Part shown: piece after piece, positions 36,298 through 45,321 of the stretch
How positions within the stretch are numbered: position 1 is the first letter of the stretch
How the letters are laid out: each line of letters starts with the position of its first letter
NCBI GenBank assembly: GCA_965206445.1
Contig: CBDBJR010000002.1
Coordinates: 1,364,001 to 1,428,000, forward strand
Origin: CBDBJR01 sp965206445
Lineage (GTDB): Bacteria; Pseudomonadota; Gammaproteobacteria; Arenicellales; Poriferihabitantaceae
Length of the DNA: 64,000 nucleotides
Reading direction: 5' to 3'
Notes under the pieces: model-generated
What the model was told of the DNA's origin: nothing
The model's input: the letters and a program-made list of their open reading frames with translations, nothing else
The model's database searches: none
Position numbers and translations under genes: made by a program

Positions 36298-36690
36298 CTA
36301 CTTGCAGTCGCAGCGGACGCTGTTGGCGGCATCGATCTGGCGGATGACCTTCCAGTCGGACTGGTGATTGAGCGCGACGAATCGGCCTTCCTGCTTGAAT
36401 GCGTGCTGCCGCTCGGCACCTTCCCGCTCGAAGGTAAAAAAGGCCTGTTTGATCCGGGCCGCCGCCTCGGGGTGGAGGCTGTGCGCATGACCGTAGCCGG
36501 TGGTCGGAAAGGTTGCCGATTTATACATGGCGGTAATTTGCGCCGGCGCGACGACCTTGCGCTCGAACATCCGGTTCATTACCGCGCCGACCACCGTGGC
36601 AACCGCGCAATCCTGGTTTGCGATACCCGGCACCGAATTGTTCTGTTTGCCGGTAAACACGGTCTTGAAATCGATGTCCCTGGCCGGGTC
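36298..36690 (-). pseudogene. Tandem partial copy of the phnD 3' end
   Basis: About 130 codons encoding DIDFKTVFTGKQNN through to CDCK and a stop, aligning with the C-terminal 40% of the intact PhnD just upstream. The downstream non-coding piece (AACGTTCGCG...CCCGGTTGTCA, then GAAACGGCCAGAC) is also duplicated, at 36275-36297 and 36694-36732, so this is an unequal tandem duplication of about 420 bp. The copies differ at roughly a fifth of residues, so it is not recent. No signal peptide or N-terminal lobe, hence non-functional as a binding protein. Confidence 0.88.
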
Positions 36691-36732
36691 ACGCAACGTT
36701 CGCGACCCGGTTGTCAACTCGAAACGGCCAGA

Positions 36733-37704
36733 CTACTTGCAGTCGTAGCTGACGCCGTTGGCGGCATCAATCTTGCGGATGACATTCCAGTCGGACTTGT
36801 GATTGATCGCGACGAATCGGCCCTCCTTCTTGAATTCTTTCTGCAGGTCGGAGCCTTCCCACTCGAAGGTAAAAAAGGCCTGCTTGATCCGGGCCGCCAC
36901 CTCGGGGTGGAGGTTGTGCGCATGACCGTAGCCGGTGGTCGGGAAGGTTGCCGATTTGTAAATAGAGGTAATTTGCGACGGCTCGACGACCTTGCGGTCG
37001 AACATCCGGTTCATTACCGAGTTGGCCACCGCGGCAACCTCGTAATCCTGGTTGGCGATACCCAGCACCGAATTGTCATGTTTGCCGGAAAACACAGTCT
37101 TGAAATCGACGTCCTTGACCAGACCAAATTCCGATTTGAGCAGCGCCGACGGTGCCTTGTTGCCCGAATTGGAGGTCGGCGAAGTGAGCGCCAGGGTGCG
37201 CCCCTTGATTTCGGCAGGTGATTTGATATCGCTGCCCCCGGGGACGATGATTTCCATTTCGTAACCAAAGGAGCCGTCTTTCGACGCCATCATCGCGAAC
37301 GGCACCAGGCCGGCGCAGGAGACCGCAACCGGGTTGCCGCCGGTATTGACGCCGGCGATGTGCAGGCGCCCGGAGCGCATCGCCTCGTACTGCGCAGCGT
37401 AGGATTGCACCGGAAAGAACACGACCTTCTTGCCGGTCACCTCGGACATGTGCCGGACAAAACCATCCCAGACCTTGGCGTAAATGGCCGGGTCTTCGAC
37501 CGGGGTGTAGGAGAAGATAATGGTGTCGGGATCAACCCAGTCTTTTGGGTCAGGCGGCAGGTCGGCGACCAGATCGCGGTCACGGTCGCAGTATTGCTGG
37601 TCCAGCGTACCCCGGTAACAGTCCTCGGCCAGCGCGCTGGCGGAAAACAGTAAAATAATCGCCAGTGCGATCAGCTTGCGGCAGGTCGATACAGTTGTAA
37701 TCAT
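36733..37704 (-). CDS. phnD: Phosphonate-type ABC transporter binding protein (PhnD-like)
   Basis: 323 aa from ATG 37704 with GGAG upstream. Signal peptide (LIALAIILLFSASALAEDC); the Cys after Ala-Glu-Asp is not a lipobox. PhnD family: FSYTPVEDPAIYAKVWDGF, AGVNTGGNPVAVSCAGLVPFA, ALTSPTSNSGNKAPS. The last places Ser/Thr residues at the expected oxyanion contacts. Two Cys pairs could form disulphides. Head of the phn operon, with repeat copy 4 35 bp upstream of the start. Confidence 0.9.
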   Translation of the reverse strand: MITTVSTCRKLIALAIILLFSASALAEDCYRGTLDQQYCDRDRDLVADLPPDPKDWVDPDTIIFSYTPVEDPAIYAKVWDGFVRHMSEVTGKKVVFFPVQSYAAQYEAMRSGRLHIAGVNTGGNPVAVSCAGLVPFAMMASKDGSFGYEMEIIVPGGSDIKSPAEIKGRTLALTSPTSNSGNKAPSALLKSEFGLVKDVDFKTVFSGKHDNSVLGIANQDYEVAAVANSVMNRMFDRKVVEPSQITSIYKSATFPTTGYGHAHNLHPEVAARIKQAFFTFEWEGSDLQKEFKKEGRFVAINHKSDWNVIRKIDAANGVSYDCK

Positions 37705-37738
37705 TGTAATTCTCCAGAATGAGTAGGTGAGCATGGAA

Positions 37739-37772
37739 AGGATAACCGTCCTTTTTCCCAAAATCAAGAAGT
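37739..37772 (-). promoter_or_regulatory. Promoter-like repeat, copy 4
   Basis: Minus strand: TTGATT (37762-37767), 17-bp spacer, TATCCT (37739-37744), 35 bp before phnD. Only the core is conserved; upstream of the -35 the usual CCAATCAA arm is replaced by unrelated sequence. Confidence 0.7.
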
Positions 37773-37902
37773 TGCACTTGCCGGTTGAATCCACAATCCG
37801 CCATTGACACGACCCGGTTTGGCCGTATCCGTCGGGTGGGGTGCCGCTGAGGGTGAATACAGCATGGTTTTTCTACGGCGATTTCAGCCAGCCCAGACCG
37901 GG

Positions 37903-38796
37903 CTAATCCGCGTCCCGATAGCGTGCGGCCAGGGCATAGTAGTCTTCAAACCCGACTATCTGGCGTAATTCGGCGAAGTCCATGAGTTGGTCGGGGTGGG
38001 TGCCGTGCTGCATTTGCTGCAGGGCTTGCTGCATGGCGTGCATGGCGCTGCTGAGCAAGGTCAGGGGGTAGGCGGCGATGGCAAAGCCCAGGTCCGCCAG
38101 TTGGGCGTGGGGGAGCAGAGGGGTGGCGCCGCCTTCAACCAGATTGACCATGCGGGGGCCGGGGATGCTTTCGCCGATGCGCCGGAGCTCGGCTTCGCTC
38201 TGCGGGGCTTCAATGAACAGGATGTCGGCGCCGGAGTCGGCAAAGGCCCGGGCGCGGGCGATGGCTTCGTCCAGGCCGTGTTCATGGCGGGCGTCGGTGC
38301 GGGCGAGGATGAGGATGTCGCGGCCTTCGTCGCGGGCGTCCACGGCGGCACGGATGCGGCGCAGGGCTTCGGCGCGCCCGACCACCGCTTTGCCGCGGGT
38401 GTGGCCGCAGCGTTTTGGCGCAACCTGATCTTCAATCATGACGGCGGCAAAACCGGCGGCGGCATAGCCTTGTACCGTGCGGCGTACGTTCAGGGCGTTG
38501 CCATAGCCGGTGTCGCCATCGCCGATGACGGGGAGGTCTACGGCGGCGCAGATGTTGCGCCCCTGGTCAACCATCTCGCCATAAGAGATGAGGCCGGTGT
38601 CGGGCTGGGCCAGGCGCGTGGCGGAGACGGCGAAACCGCTCATAAAGGTCAGCGCAAAACCGGCCTGGGCGATGAGTCTGGCGGATAGTGCATCATAGCA
38701 ACAGGGCATGACATGCAGCCCCGGTTGCGCCAGCAGTTGCCGCAATGCGGCGGGCGCGTTGTGTGGCATGGGATGGGTCTCGTGTTGGGTTATCAT
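37903..38796 (-). CDS. Isocitrate lyase/PEP phosphomutase family lyase (PrpB/DMML-like)
   Basis: 297 aa from ATG 38796, directly after the TRAP permease stop (TAACATG); ATG 38769 is an alternative. TIM-barrel enzyme with VIGDGDTGYGNALNVRRTV (Mg2+ site), IEDQVAPKRCGHTRGK (the KKCGH-type catalytic loop with its Cys) and LILARTDARHEHGLDEAI. It resembles 2-methylisocitrate or 2,3-dimethylmalate lyases and oxaloacetate decarboxylases, and differs from the enzyme at 3157-3993, which lacks the Cys loop. Being the last gene of a TRAP operon, it probably cleaves the imported branched hydroxy-diacid or a derivative. Confidence 0.8.
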   Translation of the reverse strand: MITQHETHPMPHNAPAALRQLLAQPGLHVMPCCYDALSARLIAQAGFALTFMSGFAVSATRLAQPDTGLISYGEMVDQGRNICAAVDLPVIGDGDTGYGNALNVRRTVQGYAAAGFAAVMIEDQVAPKRCGHTRGKAVVGRAEALRRIRAAVDARDEGRDILILARTDARHEHGLDEAIARARAFADSGADILFIEAPQSEAELRRIGESIPGPRMVNLVEGGATPLLPHAQLADLGFAIAAYPLTLLSSAMHAMQQALQQMQHGTHPDQLMDFAELRQIVGFEDYYALAARYRDAD

Positions 38797-38797
38797 G

Positions 38798-40072
38798 TTA
38801 CTGCTTAAATGGCAGGTAGAGCACTAAATCCGGCCACAGATAGCAGATGATGACGGTGAGCAGCATGAGCAGCAGGAACGGCCAGACGCCGGCCGCGACT
38901 TCGCCCATCTGGGCCTTGGCCACCGATTGGATGACATAGAGGTTCAGCCCAATCGGGGGGGTGATTAAAGCGCATTCAATCATGATCACAAAAAATATGC
39001 CGAACCATATCGGGTCAATGCCTAAGGGCAGCAATGCCGGGGCGAGTACCGGCACCATAATCAGCATCATGGACAGGGCCTCAAGGAATAAGCCCATGAC
39101 CACCAGTACCAGACTGACCATCAGGATAAAGGCCCAGGGCACGGTCAAGGTCTGGGTAATCACGGCGGCAAGGTCTTGCGGAATCCGATACAGGGTGATG
39201 GCTTTGCCAAAGACTTTGGCCCCGGCGACGATCAGCAGGATGGTTACGGTGGTGACCATGGATTCTATGACCGCCTGGCGGAGTTTGTCGCGGGTCAGGG
39301 TGCGCAAGACGAGGCCGGTGATGATTAAGGCGCAGATGAGGCCGATCGCCGCCGCTTCGGTGGGGGTGAAAATGCCGAGGTAGATGCCGACGATCACCAC
39401 CATCGCCAGGATGAGGGAGGGCGTGGCGCGTAAGGCCGTTCGCCACCGTTGCTGCCAGCCGGCTTTTGCCACCCGGCGATAGCGGCCGGAAAACAGGGCG
39501 TCCAGGATGGAAAAGCCGATGAATAAAGCCACCAGCAGGAGGCCGGGGCCAATGCCCGCCAGGAATAGCTTGATCACCGATTCTTCGGTGATGAAACCAT
39601 AGACGATCATGGGGATGGACGGCGGGATGAGAATCCCCAGGGTGCCGCCGGCGGCGAGTAAGCCGAACACCCGGTGGCGGGGGTAGCCATGTTTGATCAT
39701 CTCCGGGATGGCCACCGTGCCGATGGTGGCGGCGGTGGCGACCGAGCTGCCGGAAATGGCGGCGAAAATAGCGCAGGACAGGATGGTGGCCACCGCCAGC
39801 CCGCCGGGCAGATGCCCGACCCAGGCCTGCACGGCATTAAACAGATCCTGACCGACCCCGCCCTTCAACAAGATGTTGGACATGAGTAGAAATAACGGCA
39901 CCGCCAGCAGCACGAAATTATCAATGGTGCTTAAAAACCCCTGCGGTACCATCAGCGGCGAAAAACCGCCGAGCAGCAGCAATATTGCGCCCAGCCCGCC
40001 CAGCGCAAAGGCGACCGGCACGCCGACGGCAAGCAGGGCAAACAAGGCCAGCAAGATCAGGGCGGTGGTCAT
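38798..40072 (-). CDS. TRAP transporter large permease (DctM-like)
   Basis: 424 aa from ATG 40072, overlapping the small permease stop. Signatures AAGGTLGILIPPSIPMIVYG and GIFTPTEAAAIGLICALI. The frame upstream of 40072 is antisense-like to dctQ and not used. Middle gene of a dctP-Q-M plus lyase operon. Confidence 0.9.
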   Translation of the reverse strand: MTTALILLALFALLAVGVPVAFALGGLGAILLLLGGFSPLMVPQGFLSTIDNFVLLAVPLFLLMSNILLKGGVGQDLFNAVQAWVGHLPGGLAVATILSCAIFAAISGSSVATAATIGTVAIPEMIKHGYPRHRVFGLLAAGGTLGILIPPSIPMIVYGFITEESVIKLFLAGIGPGLLLVALFIGFSILDALFSGRYRRVAKAGWQQRWRTALRATPSLILAMVVIVGIYLGIFTPTEAAAIGLICALIITGLVLRTLTRDKLRQAVIESMVTTVTILLIVAGAKVFGKAITLYRIPQDLAAVITQTLTVPWAFILMVSLVLVVMGLFLEALSMMLIMVPVLAPALLPLGIDPIWFGIFFVIMIECALITPPIGLNLYVIQSVAKAQMGEVAAGVWPFLLLMLLTVIICYLWPDLVLYLPFKQ

Positions 40073-40560
40073 GCCTTGAGTGACGGCCGATGCAGGCGCA
40101 ACAGCTGGGCGATGGCTTGCAGGAACAAAACCCCAAACCCAACCGGAATGACCGCCTCCGCCCACCAGTTCGGGATGTTGAGCATGGTGCCGGTGGAGCG
40201 TCCGCGCTGGAAAGAATCCCCCAGAATATCGCCGCCATAATAGACCACCAACAGGCACAGGGTGGCGATGAAGAGCAGGCTAAAGCCCCTGAACCACCGC
40301 TGCACGGTGGCCGAAAGCCGGGCCTCTAACGCATTGATGCGGATATGCTGGTCATACCTGAGGGCGCGACCGATGGCAAGAAAGGTCGCCCAGAGCAGCA
40401 ATAATTGCGCGATCTCCTGCACCCAGATGGTGGGGGCATTGAACAGATAGCGCGCCGTGACTTCATAGCCCAGCAGGCCGCCGGTTAAAAAGTAGAGCCA
40501 GGCGGCAAGGTGGCCGAGGAGGTCGCTTAAGCCGTCAACCAATGCACAAAACCGCGGCAT
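40069..40560 (-). CDS. TRAP transporter small permease (DctQ-like)
   Basis: 163 aa from ATG 40560 (MPRFCALVDGLSDLLG); the longer frame overlaps dctP. Four helices; ARYLFNAPTIWVQEIAQLLLLWATFLAIGRALRYDQHIRI is the DctQ core. Overlaps the large permease by ATGA. Confidence 0.88.
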   Translation of the reverse strand: MPRFCALVDGLSDLLGHLAAWLYFLTGGLLGYEVTARYLFNAPTIWVQEIAQLLLLWATFLAIGRALRYDQHIRINALEARLSATVQRWFRGFSLLFIATLCLLVVYYGGDILGDSFQRGRSTGTMLNIPNWWAEAVIPVGFGVLFLQAIAQLLRLHRPSLKA

Positions 40561-40579
40561 CCCCCCGGCCCCGCCTGGC

Positions 40580-41572
40580 TTAAAGCTGTTGCGCGGCGGC
40601 CAGGAGCTTTGCGCCGAGCTCGCCGGTAGCGGCCCGATATTTTTCCAGCACGGGCGCGGAAGCCGTTTTCCAGGCCGCCAACTCATCGGCGGTGGGGGTA
40701 TACACGCGCATGCCATTGGTTTTTGCGGCGGCATAGGCCTCGGCTTCGATGCGGCTCATGTCGTCGCGCACAGCGGCATCGGCTACTGCAGCGGCGGCTT
40801 CGATAATCGCCTGATGCTCCGCCGGCAGGGCTTGCCAAAATGCTTCATTGACGATGACGATGAACTCAATATCGGCGTGATTGGTGACGGTGATGGTGTC
40901 CATTACCTCCCACAGGGAGCGGCTTTTGACGCCGGAAACGCCGGTCATGCCGACATCCACGGTGCCGCGCTGGTAGGCGAGATATTGCTCCGAGCCGGAG
41001 ATCAAGGTGGGCGACCCACCCACCGCGGTCACAAATTCGCCCAGGGTTTTGCCAAACACCCGCACCTTTTTGCTGTCGATGTCCGCCGGGGTTTTCAGCG
41101 GGCCGCCCTGGGAGAGCATGATCGCGCCGCCATAGGCCTGCCACCACAATACCCGTGAGCCGGTGTCGAGGATGGCACCATCAATCGGGCCGCGCACGCT
41201 GCTGCCTTTGACGGTCGCCGCGCGCACTTTGTCCGGCGATTCAAACAAAAATGGCTGATAGAAAATATCCACCGCCGGAATTTCTCCGACAAACCGGGTC
41301 AGCGACGCAACGCCCATTTCAATGGCGCCGGAGCTGACCGCCTGCGGTACTTCCTTGTCCTTGTATAGCTGTGCAGAATCATAAATCTGCACTTCAATGG
41401 CCTGTCGGGATTGCGCTTCAACCTCTTGTTTGAAGAGCAATAAATTCTGGCCGAGATGGCTCTTTAAGGGCAGCTGCAGGGAAATTTTCAAGGTGGTCTC
41501 CGCCGCCTGCGCCGGCCATGACAACAGCAGCATAACCGCCAGGCAAGCGGCGGTGGTGATTTTAGATAACAT
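40580..41572 (-). CDS. TRAP transporter solute-binding protein (DctP family)
   Basis: 330 aa from ATG 41572 with CGGAG upstream. Signal peptide MLSKITTAACLAVMLLLSWP then AQAAE. DctP features: KISLQLPLKSHLGQNLLLFK, SSGAIEMGV, DIDSKKVRVFGKTLGEF. In the last of these the conserved Arg of the carboxylate-binding site appears. Linked with a methylisocitrate-lyase-like enzyme, so a di- or tricarboxylate is likely. Repeat copy 5 lies 47 bp upstream. Confidence 0.9.
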   Translation of the reverse strand: MLSKITTAACLAVMLLLSWPAQAAETTLKISLQLPLKSHLGQNLLLFKQEVEAQSRQAIEVQIYDSAQLYKDKEVPQAVSSGAIEMGVASLTRFVGEIPAVDIFYQPFLFESPDKVRAATVKGSSVRGPIDGAILDTGSRVLWWQAYGGAIMLSQGGPLKTPADIDSKKVRVFGKTLGEFVTAVGGSPTLISGSEQYLAYQRGTVDVGMTGVSGVKSRSLWEVMDTITVTNHADIEFIVIVNEAFWQALPAEHQAIIEAAAAVADAAVRDDMSRIEAEAYAAAKTNGMRVYTPTADELAAWKTASAPVLEKYRAATGELGAKLLAAAQQL

Positions 41573-41618
41573 GGTGATTCTCCGAAAAAGGTGACAGATA
41601 GAAACAGGATGACGGGAC

Positions 41619-41672
41619 AGGATAACCGCCCTTTTTCCCAAACTCAAGCAGTATTGATTGGCCCTGAAACCT
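41619..41672 (-). promoter_or_regulatory. Promoter-like repeat, copy 5
   Basis: Minus strand: TTGAGT (41642-41647), 17-bp spacer, TATCCT (41619-41624), 47 bp before the TRAP dctP. The AATCAA arm and the GGTTTCAGGGCC block upstream are present. Beyond it lies the 3' end of the GlxA-type regulator gene. Confidence 0.72.
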
Positions 41673-41699
41673 TTCTGGCTTAGCCCAATAAAACAAAAA

Positions 41700-42731
41700 T
41701 TACACTTCCCGACGGCATTTTCGCCGGCGTTTTCGAAACGCGACCGGTGATTCGTTATAGGTTCTCCTGAACCAGCGGCAAAAATGCGCCCCGTCCGCAA
41801 AGCCGCATTCCAAAGCGATTTGGGTGACGGTTCTGGTGGTGTTGACGAGGAGCCAATGACCATGGGAAAGGCGCATCTTGCGCCAAACAGTCGTCGGAGG
41901 TTCGCCCGCGTGCCGCTTGAAGGCGCGGTTAAGTTCGCGCTCCGAGGTGCTCAGTTTTTGCGCAAGTTCATGCAGTTTGCAAGGCGCGGAAATTTGTCGT
42001 TTCATCAGTTCCACGGCGCGCTCCACTTGCCGGTTTCCACATACGCTAAGGTGGCCGAAAGGCTGATTTAGCAGCTCGTAAGTGGTGCGATGCTTATCCA
42101 CCAACAGGGACGCCATCCCCTTGACTGCGCGGGCCCTGCCGCAACGTTCTTCGATCAATGAGAAAGCAAGGTCAAGCGCCGACGTGCCGCCGGGACAGGT
42201 GATAATTTCACCGTCATTCACATAAATCTGATCGGTTTCGGGCAGGGTGAGCGGGAACAATTTCTTCAGCAGATTTCGATGCTCGATGTGAACGGCACAG
42301 CGGCGGTTATCCAGGAGGCCTGCTTTGGCAAGCACGAAGCTTCCGGTGCATAGCCCGATGATGGAAATGTTCATCTCGTAAGCGCGCCGTATGTAATGGA
42401 TTGTTTCTGTTGGATGTTCGAGGCTCGCGGGAAGTTGACCGCCGACAATAACGATAAAATCAAATTCGGATTGCTCCGGAAAAATTTCATTCGGGAATAC
42501 CTCGACATCGCAACTGGCGGTTACTGGTGTCATCGAAGGGCCAACGATTTTCCAATGACAAAAAATCTGGCGGCTGAAATCCGCTTCATCCGCCGCATGC
42601 CGCAGGCTGTCAATAAAGCCGGCGAATGGCAACAGGGAGAATCTGGGCGACAAAATAAATCCAACCCGGATGTCCGGTTCAATGTCCGGCATCGGGGGAG
42701 GTGTGGCAAACGGTAAAGGTTGACCCGGCAT
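41700..42731 (-). CDS. GlxA-type transcriptional regulator (DJ-1/PfpI domain plus AraC HTH)
   Basis: 343 aa. N-terminal class I glutamine-amidotransferase-like sensor domain (VGFILSPRFSLLPFAGFIDSL, IIGLCTGSFVLAKAGLL with the nucleophile-elbow Cys, CPGGTSALDLAFSLIEE) and a C-terminal AraC HTH (LHELAQKLSTSERELNRAFKRH, VTQIALECGFADGAHFCRWFRR). Relatives such as CdhR, GbdR and ArgR control catabolism of carnitine, betaine and arginine. It is divergent from the polar amino-acid ABC operon and probably activates it. Confidence 0.9.
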   Translation of the reverse strand: MPGQPLPFATPPPMPDIEPDIRVGFILSPRFSLLPFAGFIDSLRHAADEADFSRQIFCHWKIVGPSMTPVTASCDVEVFPNEIFPEQSEFDFIVIVGGQLPASLEHPTETIHYIRRAYEMNISIIGLCTGSFVLAKAGLLDNRRCAVHIEHRNLLKKLFPLTLPETDQIYVNDGEIITCPGGTSALDLAFSLIEERCGRARAVKGMASLLVDKHRTTYELLNQPFGHLSVCGNRQVERAVELMKRQISAPCKLHELAQKLSTSERELNRAFKRHAGEPPTTVWRKMRLSHGHWLLVNTTRTVTQIALECGFADGAHFCRWFRRTYNESPVAFRKRRRKCRREV

Positions 42732-42796
42732 AAATCGGTCTACTGTTGGATACGTTCGTTACGGATAATGTCTGAAATGTTATGTATTTAGTCCTG

Positions 42797-42826
42797 TTGA
42801 TTCAAGAGTTTTCCACTGCTTATTAT
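42797..42826 (+). promoter_or_regulatory. Candidate sigma70 promoter of the amino-acid ABC operon
   Basis: TTGATT (42797-42802), 18-bp spacer, TATTAT (42821-42826), about 70 bp before the binding-protein start and in the divergent region shared with the GlxA-type regulator. The spacer is unlike that of the minus-strand repeat family. Confidence 0.5.
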
Positions 42827-42898
42827 AGGATTGTCGTTGACCGCCGTATATCAAAATACGGTTTACCCATGTCTAACCCAGCAGAAGAGGAGATGAAA

Positions 42899-43792
42899 AT
42901 GAAATTTCGCAATCGAATTGCAGCATTTTGTGGTGCTGCTTCAATGTTACTGGCCGTGGCCGGTTTTAGCAATGCCGCCACCGCCGCCGAGCTCGAATTG
43001 ATCGAAGCAAACACGCTGGTCGTCGCTTTCAACGGCGATATGCCGGGCACCGGCTGGCAGGACCGCCGGTTGATTGGGATTGATGGTGAACTCATGCACA
43101 TGATTGCCGATAGTCTCGGGCTTAAGGTGAAGCCGGCACTGATGGAATGGGCCGGGGAAATCGCCTCGGTGAAGGCGAACCGAGTGGATATTATGCATGG
43201 CATGATGGGCTGGAACGATCAACGCATCAAGGTGATCAATATCTCCGATCCAATCTACTATGGCGGCGCCAATATTACCCAGAAGAAATCAACCAACTGG
43301 CAGACCATCAAAGAGTTGGAAGGCAAGACCCTGGCGACCATACAGGGTTTTGGATGGATTGATCAGTTGAAGCAGATTAAGGGCGCTGAACTCAAACTCT
43401 ACGATACCAGTGATGCGGCAATTCGTGATTTGCTGGCGGGTCGTATTGAAGCATTGTTCGCCGACCCTCCATTGGTTCAGTTCGCGATTTCCAGAAATCC
43501 CGATTGGGATATCCATTCATTGCCGATTGTCCAGGATTTTGACGCAAAATATGCGCTGTTGACGGGCAAGTACAACGTGGTATTCGGTCTCAACATGGAC
43601 GCCCCGGAGCTGTTAGCCGCCGTCAATGCCGAAATCGCCAAAATCTGGGCTACTTGCGCGAACCTCGAGGTAGCTAAAAAGTATGGCCTCGGTAACAAAT
43701 CCTGGTTCGACCCCGGTCCGTTGAACCTTCGCGCCGGAGTGGACCGGCCGGCAAATTGGAAGCAGCCCAGGCTGCCGGATTCTTGCAACTGA
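42899..43792 (+). CDS. Polar amino-acid-type ABC transporter binding protein
   Basis: 297 aa from ATG 42899, chosen because GAGGAG ends about 6 bp upstream; ATG 42893 is too close to it. Signal peptide NRIAAFCGAASMLLAVAGF then SNAATAAE. SBP_bac_3 fold: NTLVVAFNGDMPGTGWQD, GIDGELMHMIADSLGLKV, RVDIMHGMMGWNDQR, ELEGKTLATIQGFGW. Binds an amino acid or related amine; the regulator type and the enolase-superfamily enzyme at the operon end point to a modified amino acid or betaine. Confidence 0.87.
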   Translation: MKFRNRIAAFCGAASMLLAVAGFSNAATAAELELIEANTLVVAFNGDMPGTGWQDRRLIGIDGELMHMIADSLGLKVKPALMEWAGEIASVKANRVDIMHGMMGWNDQRIKVINISDPIYYGGANITQKKSTNWQTIKELEGKTLATIQGFGWIDQLKQIKGAELKLYDTSDAAIRDLLAGRIEALFADPPLVQFAISRNPDWDIHSLPIVQDFDAKYALLTGKYNVVFGLNMDAPELLAAVNAEIAKIWATCANLEVAKKYGLGNKSWFDPGPLNLRAGVDRPANWKQPRLPDSCN

Positions 43793-43801
43793 TCCATGAT
43801 C

Positions 43802-43859
43802 ATCGGCGCTGGATCGATGCTCTGTGGACATCCGGAGAAGATTCAGCGCCGATTTTTTT
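43802..43859 (+). terminator. Intercistronic rho-independent terminator after binding protein
   Basis: Stem ATCGGCGCTG (43802-43811) with CAGCGCCGAT (43844-43853) and a long loop, followed by a run of six or more T. Lies between the binding protein and ATPase genes. Confidence 0.8.
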
Positions 43860-43882
43860 ATAAAACAATGGAAGACTAGTGA

Positions 43883-44650
43883 ATGAAACCACTCCTGCAA
43901 GTTGAAGGGTTGCATAAGCGCTTCGGCGACCTCGAGGTTCTTACGGGCATAGATATGGTGCTTGAACGCGGGCAAAAAACCGCAATTATCGGCCCCAGCG
44001 GATGCGGCAAGTCAACCTTATTGCGTTGTATCAACTACATGGAAATCCCGAGCAGCGGCCATATTCGTCTCGATGGCGAGCTGTTTGGCGAGAAACAGAA
44101 AGATGGTGGTTTCGTTCGCATGAGCGAGAAGGAACTCGCGGTGCAGCGAGCGCAGATTGGCATGGTGTTTCAGGGGTTTTACCTGTGGCCCCACCTGAGC
44201 GCTCGCGACAATGTTGCCATCTCACCCATCAAGGTGCGCGGCATGAGCAAACCCGAAGCCTACGAATTGGCCGAAGCGATGCTCGATAAAGTTCACATGT
44301 CGCACAAGGCGGATGAGTTTCCCGAGCGCCTTTCCGGCGGTCAGCAGCAACGAGTGGCTATCGCCCGTTCCCTGGCGCAGAACCCCAAGCTAATGTTGTT
44401 TGACGAACCCACCTCCGCGCTTGATCCGGAATTAATAGGTGAAGTCCTGAAAGTAATCCACGAGCTCGCCGACGAAGGGCGCTCCATGGTGCTCGTTACT
44501 CACGAGATCCGATTCGCCAACGATGTTGCCGATCAGGTGATCTTCATAAATGACGGCGCAATTGTCGAAGAAGGCCCGCCCGATCAGATTCTAAAAAATC
44601 CAAAGCATGACCGTTTGCGCGGATTTCTTCATCAAATACTCTCTCACTGA
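43883..44650 (+). CDS. Polar amino-acid-type ABC transporter ATPase (GlnQ/HisP-like)
   Basis: 255 aa. Walker A IIGPSGCGKST, Q-loop VFQGFYLWPHL, signature RLSGGQQQRV, Walker B LMLFDEPTSALDP, His switch VTHEIRFAND. Contains the insertion after the Walker A region (GEKQKDGGFVRMSEKEL) common in the HisP/opine group. Confidence 0.92.
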   Translation: MKPLLQVEGLHKRFGDLEVLTGIDMVLERGQKTAIIGPSGCGKSTLLRCINYMEIPSSGHIRLDGELFGEKQKDGGFVRMSEKELAVQRAQIGMVFQGFYLWPHLSARDNVAISPIKVRGMSKPEAYELAEAMLDKVHMSHKADEFPERLSGGQQQRVAIARSLAQNPKLMLFDEPTSALDPELIGEVLKVIHELADEGRSMVLVTHEIRFANDVADQVIFINDGAIVEEGPPDQILKNPKHDRLRGFLHQILSH

Positions 44651-44664
44651 CTGAAATTGAGTTA

Positions 44665-45321
44665 GTGGAAGTTTTTCTACAGAAGATACTTTCCCTCGGT
44701 GGGCCTCTTCTGCTTGGCGCGGTAACGACGATTGAAATTACTGTCTTTTCGTTCATCGTTGCCGCGTTGATCGGCTTGTTGTTCGCGCTATTAAAAATCG
44801 GGTCTGTAAAGCCTGTGGTTTGGTTAATTGATGCTTATGTGGAGATATTTCGGAATACACCGGTTTTAGCGCAGCTTTTCATCATCTATTTTGGACTGGC
44901 GCATGCCGGCGTTCAGATTGCCGCAATTCCCGCCGCGATAATTGGCCTGGGTCTTAACGGTGGCGCCATTTTGACCGAGGTATTTCGGGCGGGTCTATCC
45001 GCCGTACACCGCGGCCAACGCGAAGCCGCGCTGGCCGTTGGCATGACCCCATGGACGAGCCTGCGCTTCATTATCCTGCCGCAGACCTGGCGAATCACTT
45101 TGCCGCCACTGGGCAACTATGCGATTGCGCTGCTCAAGGACACGGCGGTCGTATCCGCCATCGCAGCGCCTGAGATTATGTTTTATGCGCGCAATTTGGT
45201 TACTTCAACGTTTGAGACGACTTTCATATATATCCTGGCGGCTTTATTGTATTTCGCCCTTAGCTTCCCGCTGGCTCGACTGGTCAATCGCTTCGAGCAA
45301 CGCCAGAAGGCCTGGCAATGA
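44665..45321 (+). CDS. Polar amino-acid-type ABC transporter permease (first)
   Basis: 218 aa from GTG 44665. HisMQ-type: GAVTTIEITVFSFIVAALIGL, EIFRNTPVLAQLFIIYFGL, and the EAA loop EVFRAGLSAVHRGQREAALAVGMT. Overlaps the second permease by ATGA. Confidence 0.9.
   Translation: MEVFLQKILSLGGPLLLGAVTTIEITVFSFIVAALIGLLFALLKIGSVKPVVWLIDAYVEIFRNTPVLAQLFIIYFGLAHAGVQIAAIPAAIIGLGLNGGAILTEVFRAGLSAVHRGQREAALAVGMTPWTSLRFIILPQTWRITLPPLGNYAIALLKDTAVVSAIAAPEIMFYARNLVTSTFETTFIYILAALLYFALSFPLARLVNRFEQRQKAWQ

Noticed and set aside
33767..37704. Phosphonate degradation locus
   Set aside because: Only transport genes are present; no C-P lyase, phosphonatase or phosphite dehydrogenase was seen in the window.
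37768..37800. glxA-type 3' fragment beside repeat copy 4
   Set aside because: About a dozen bases (CAAGTGCAACTT against GAAGTGTAATTT) resemble the regulator gene's end; too short and too mismatched to claim.
41640..41863. Conserved short peptide with GKR.VILS seen in several open frames before binding-protein genes
   Set aside because: It is only the translation of the promoter-like repeat in a frame that happens to be open; the true starts have ribosome sites downstream of it.
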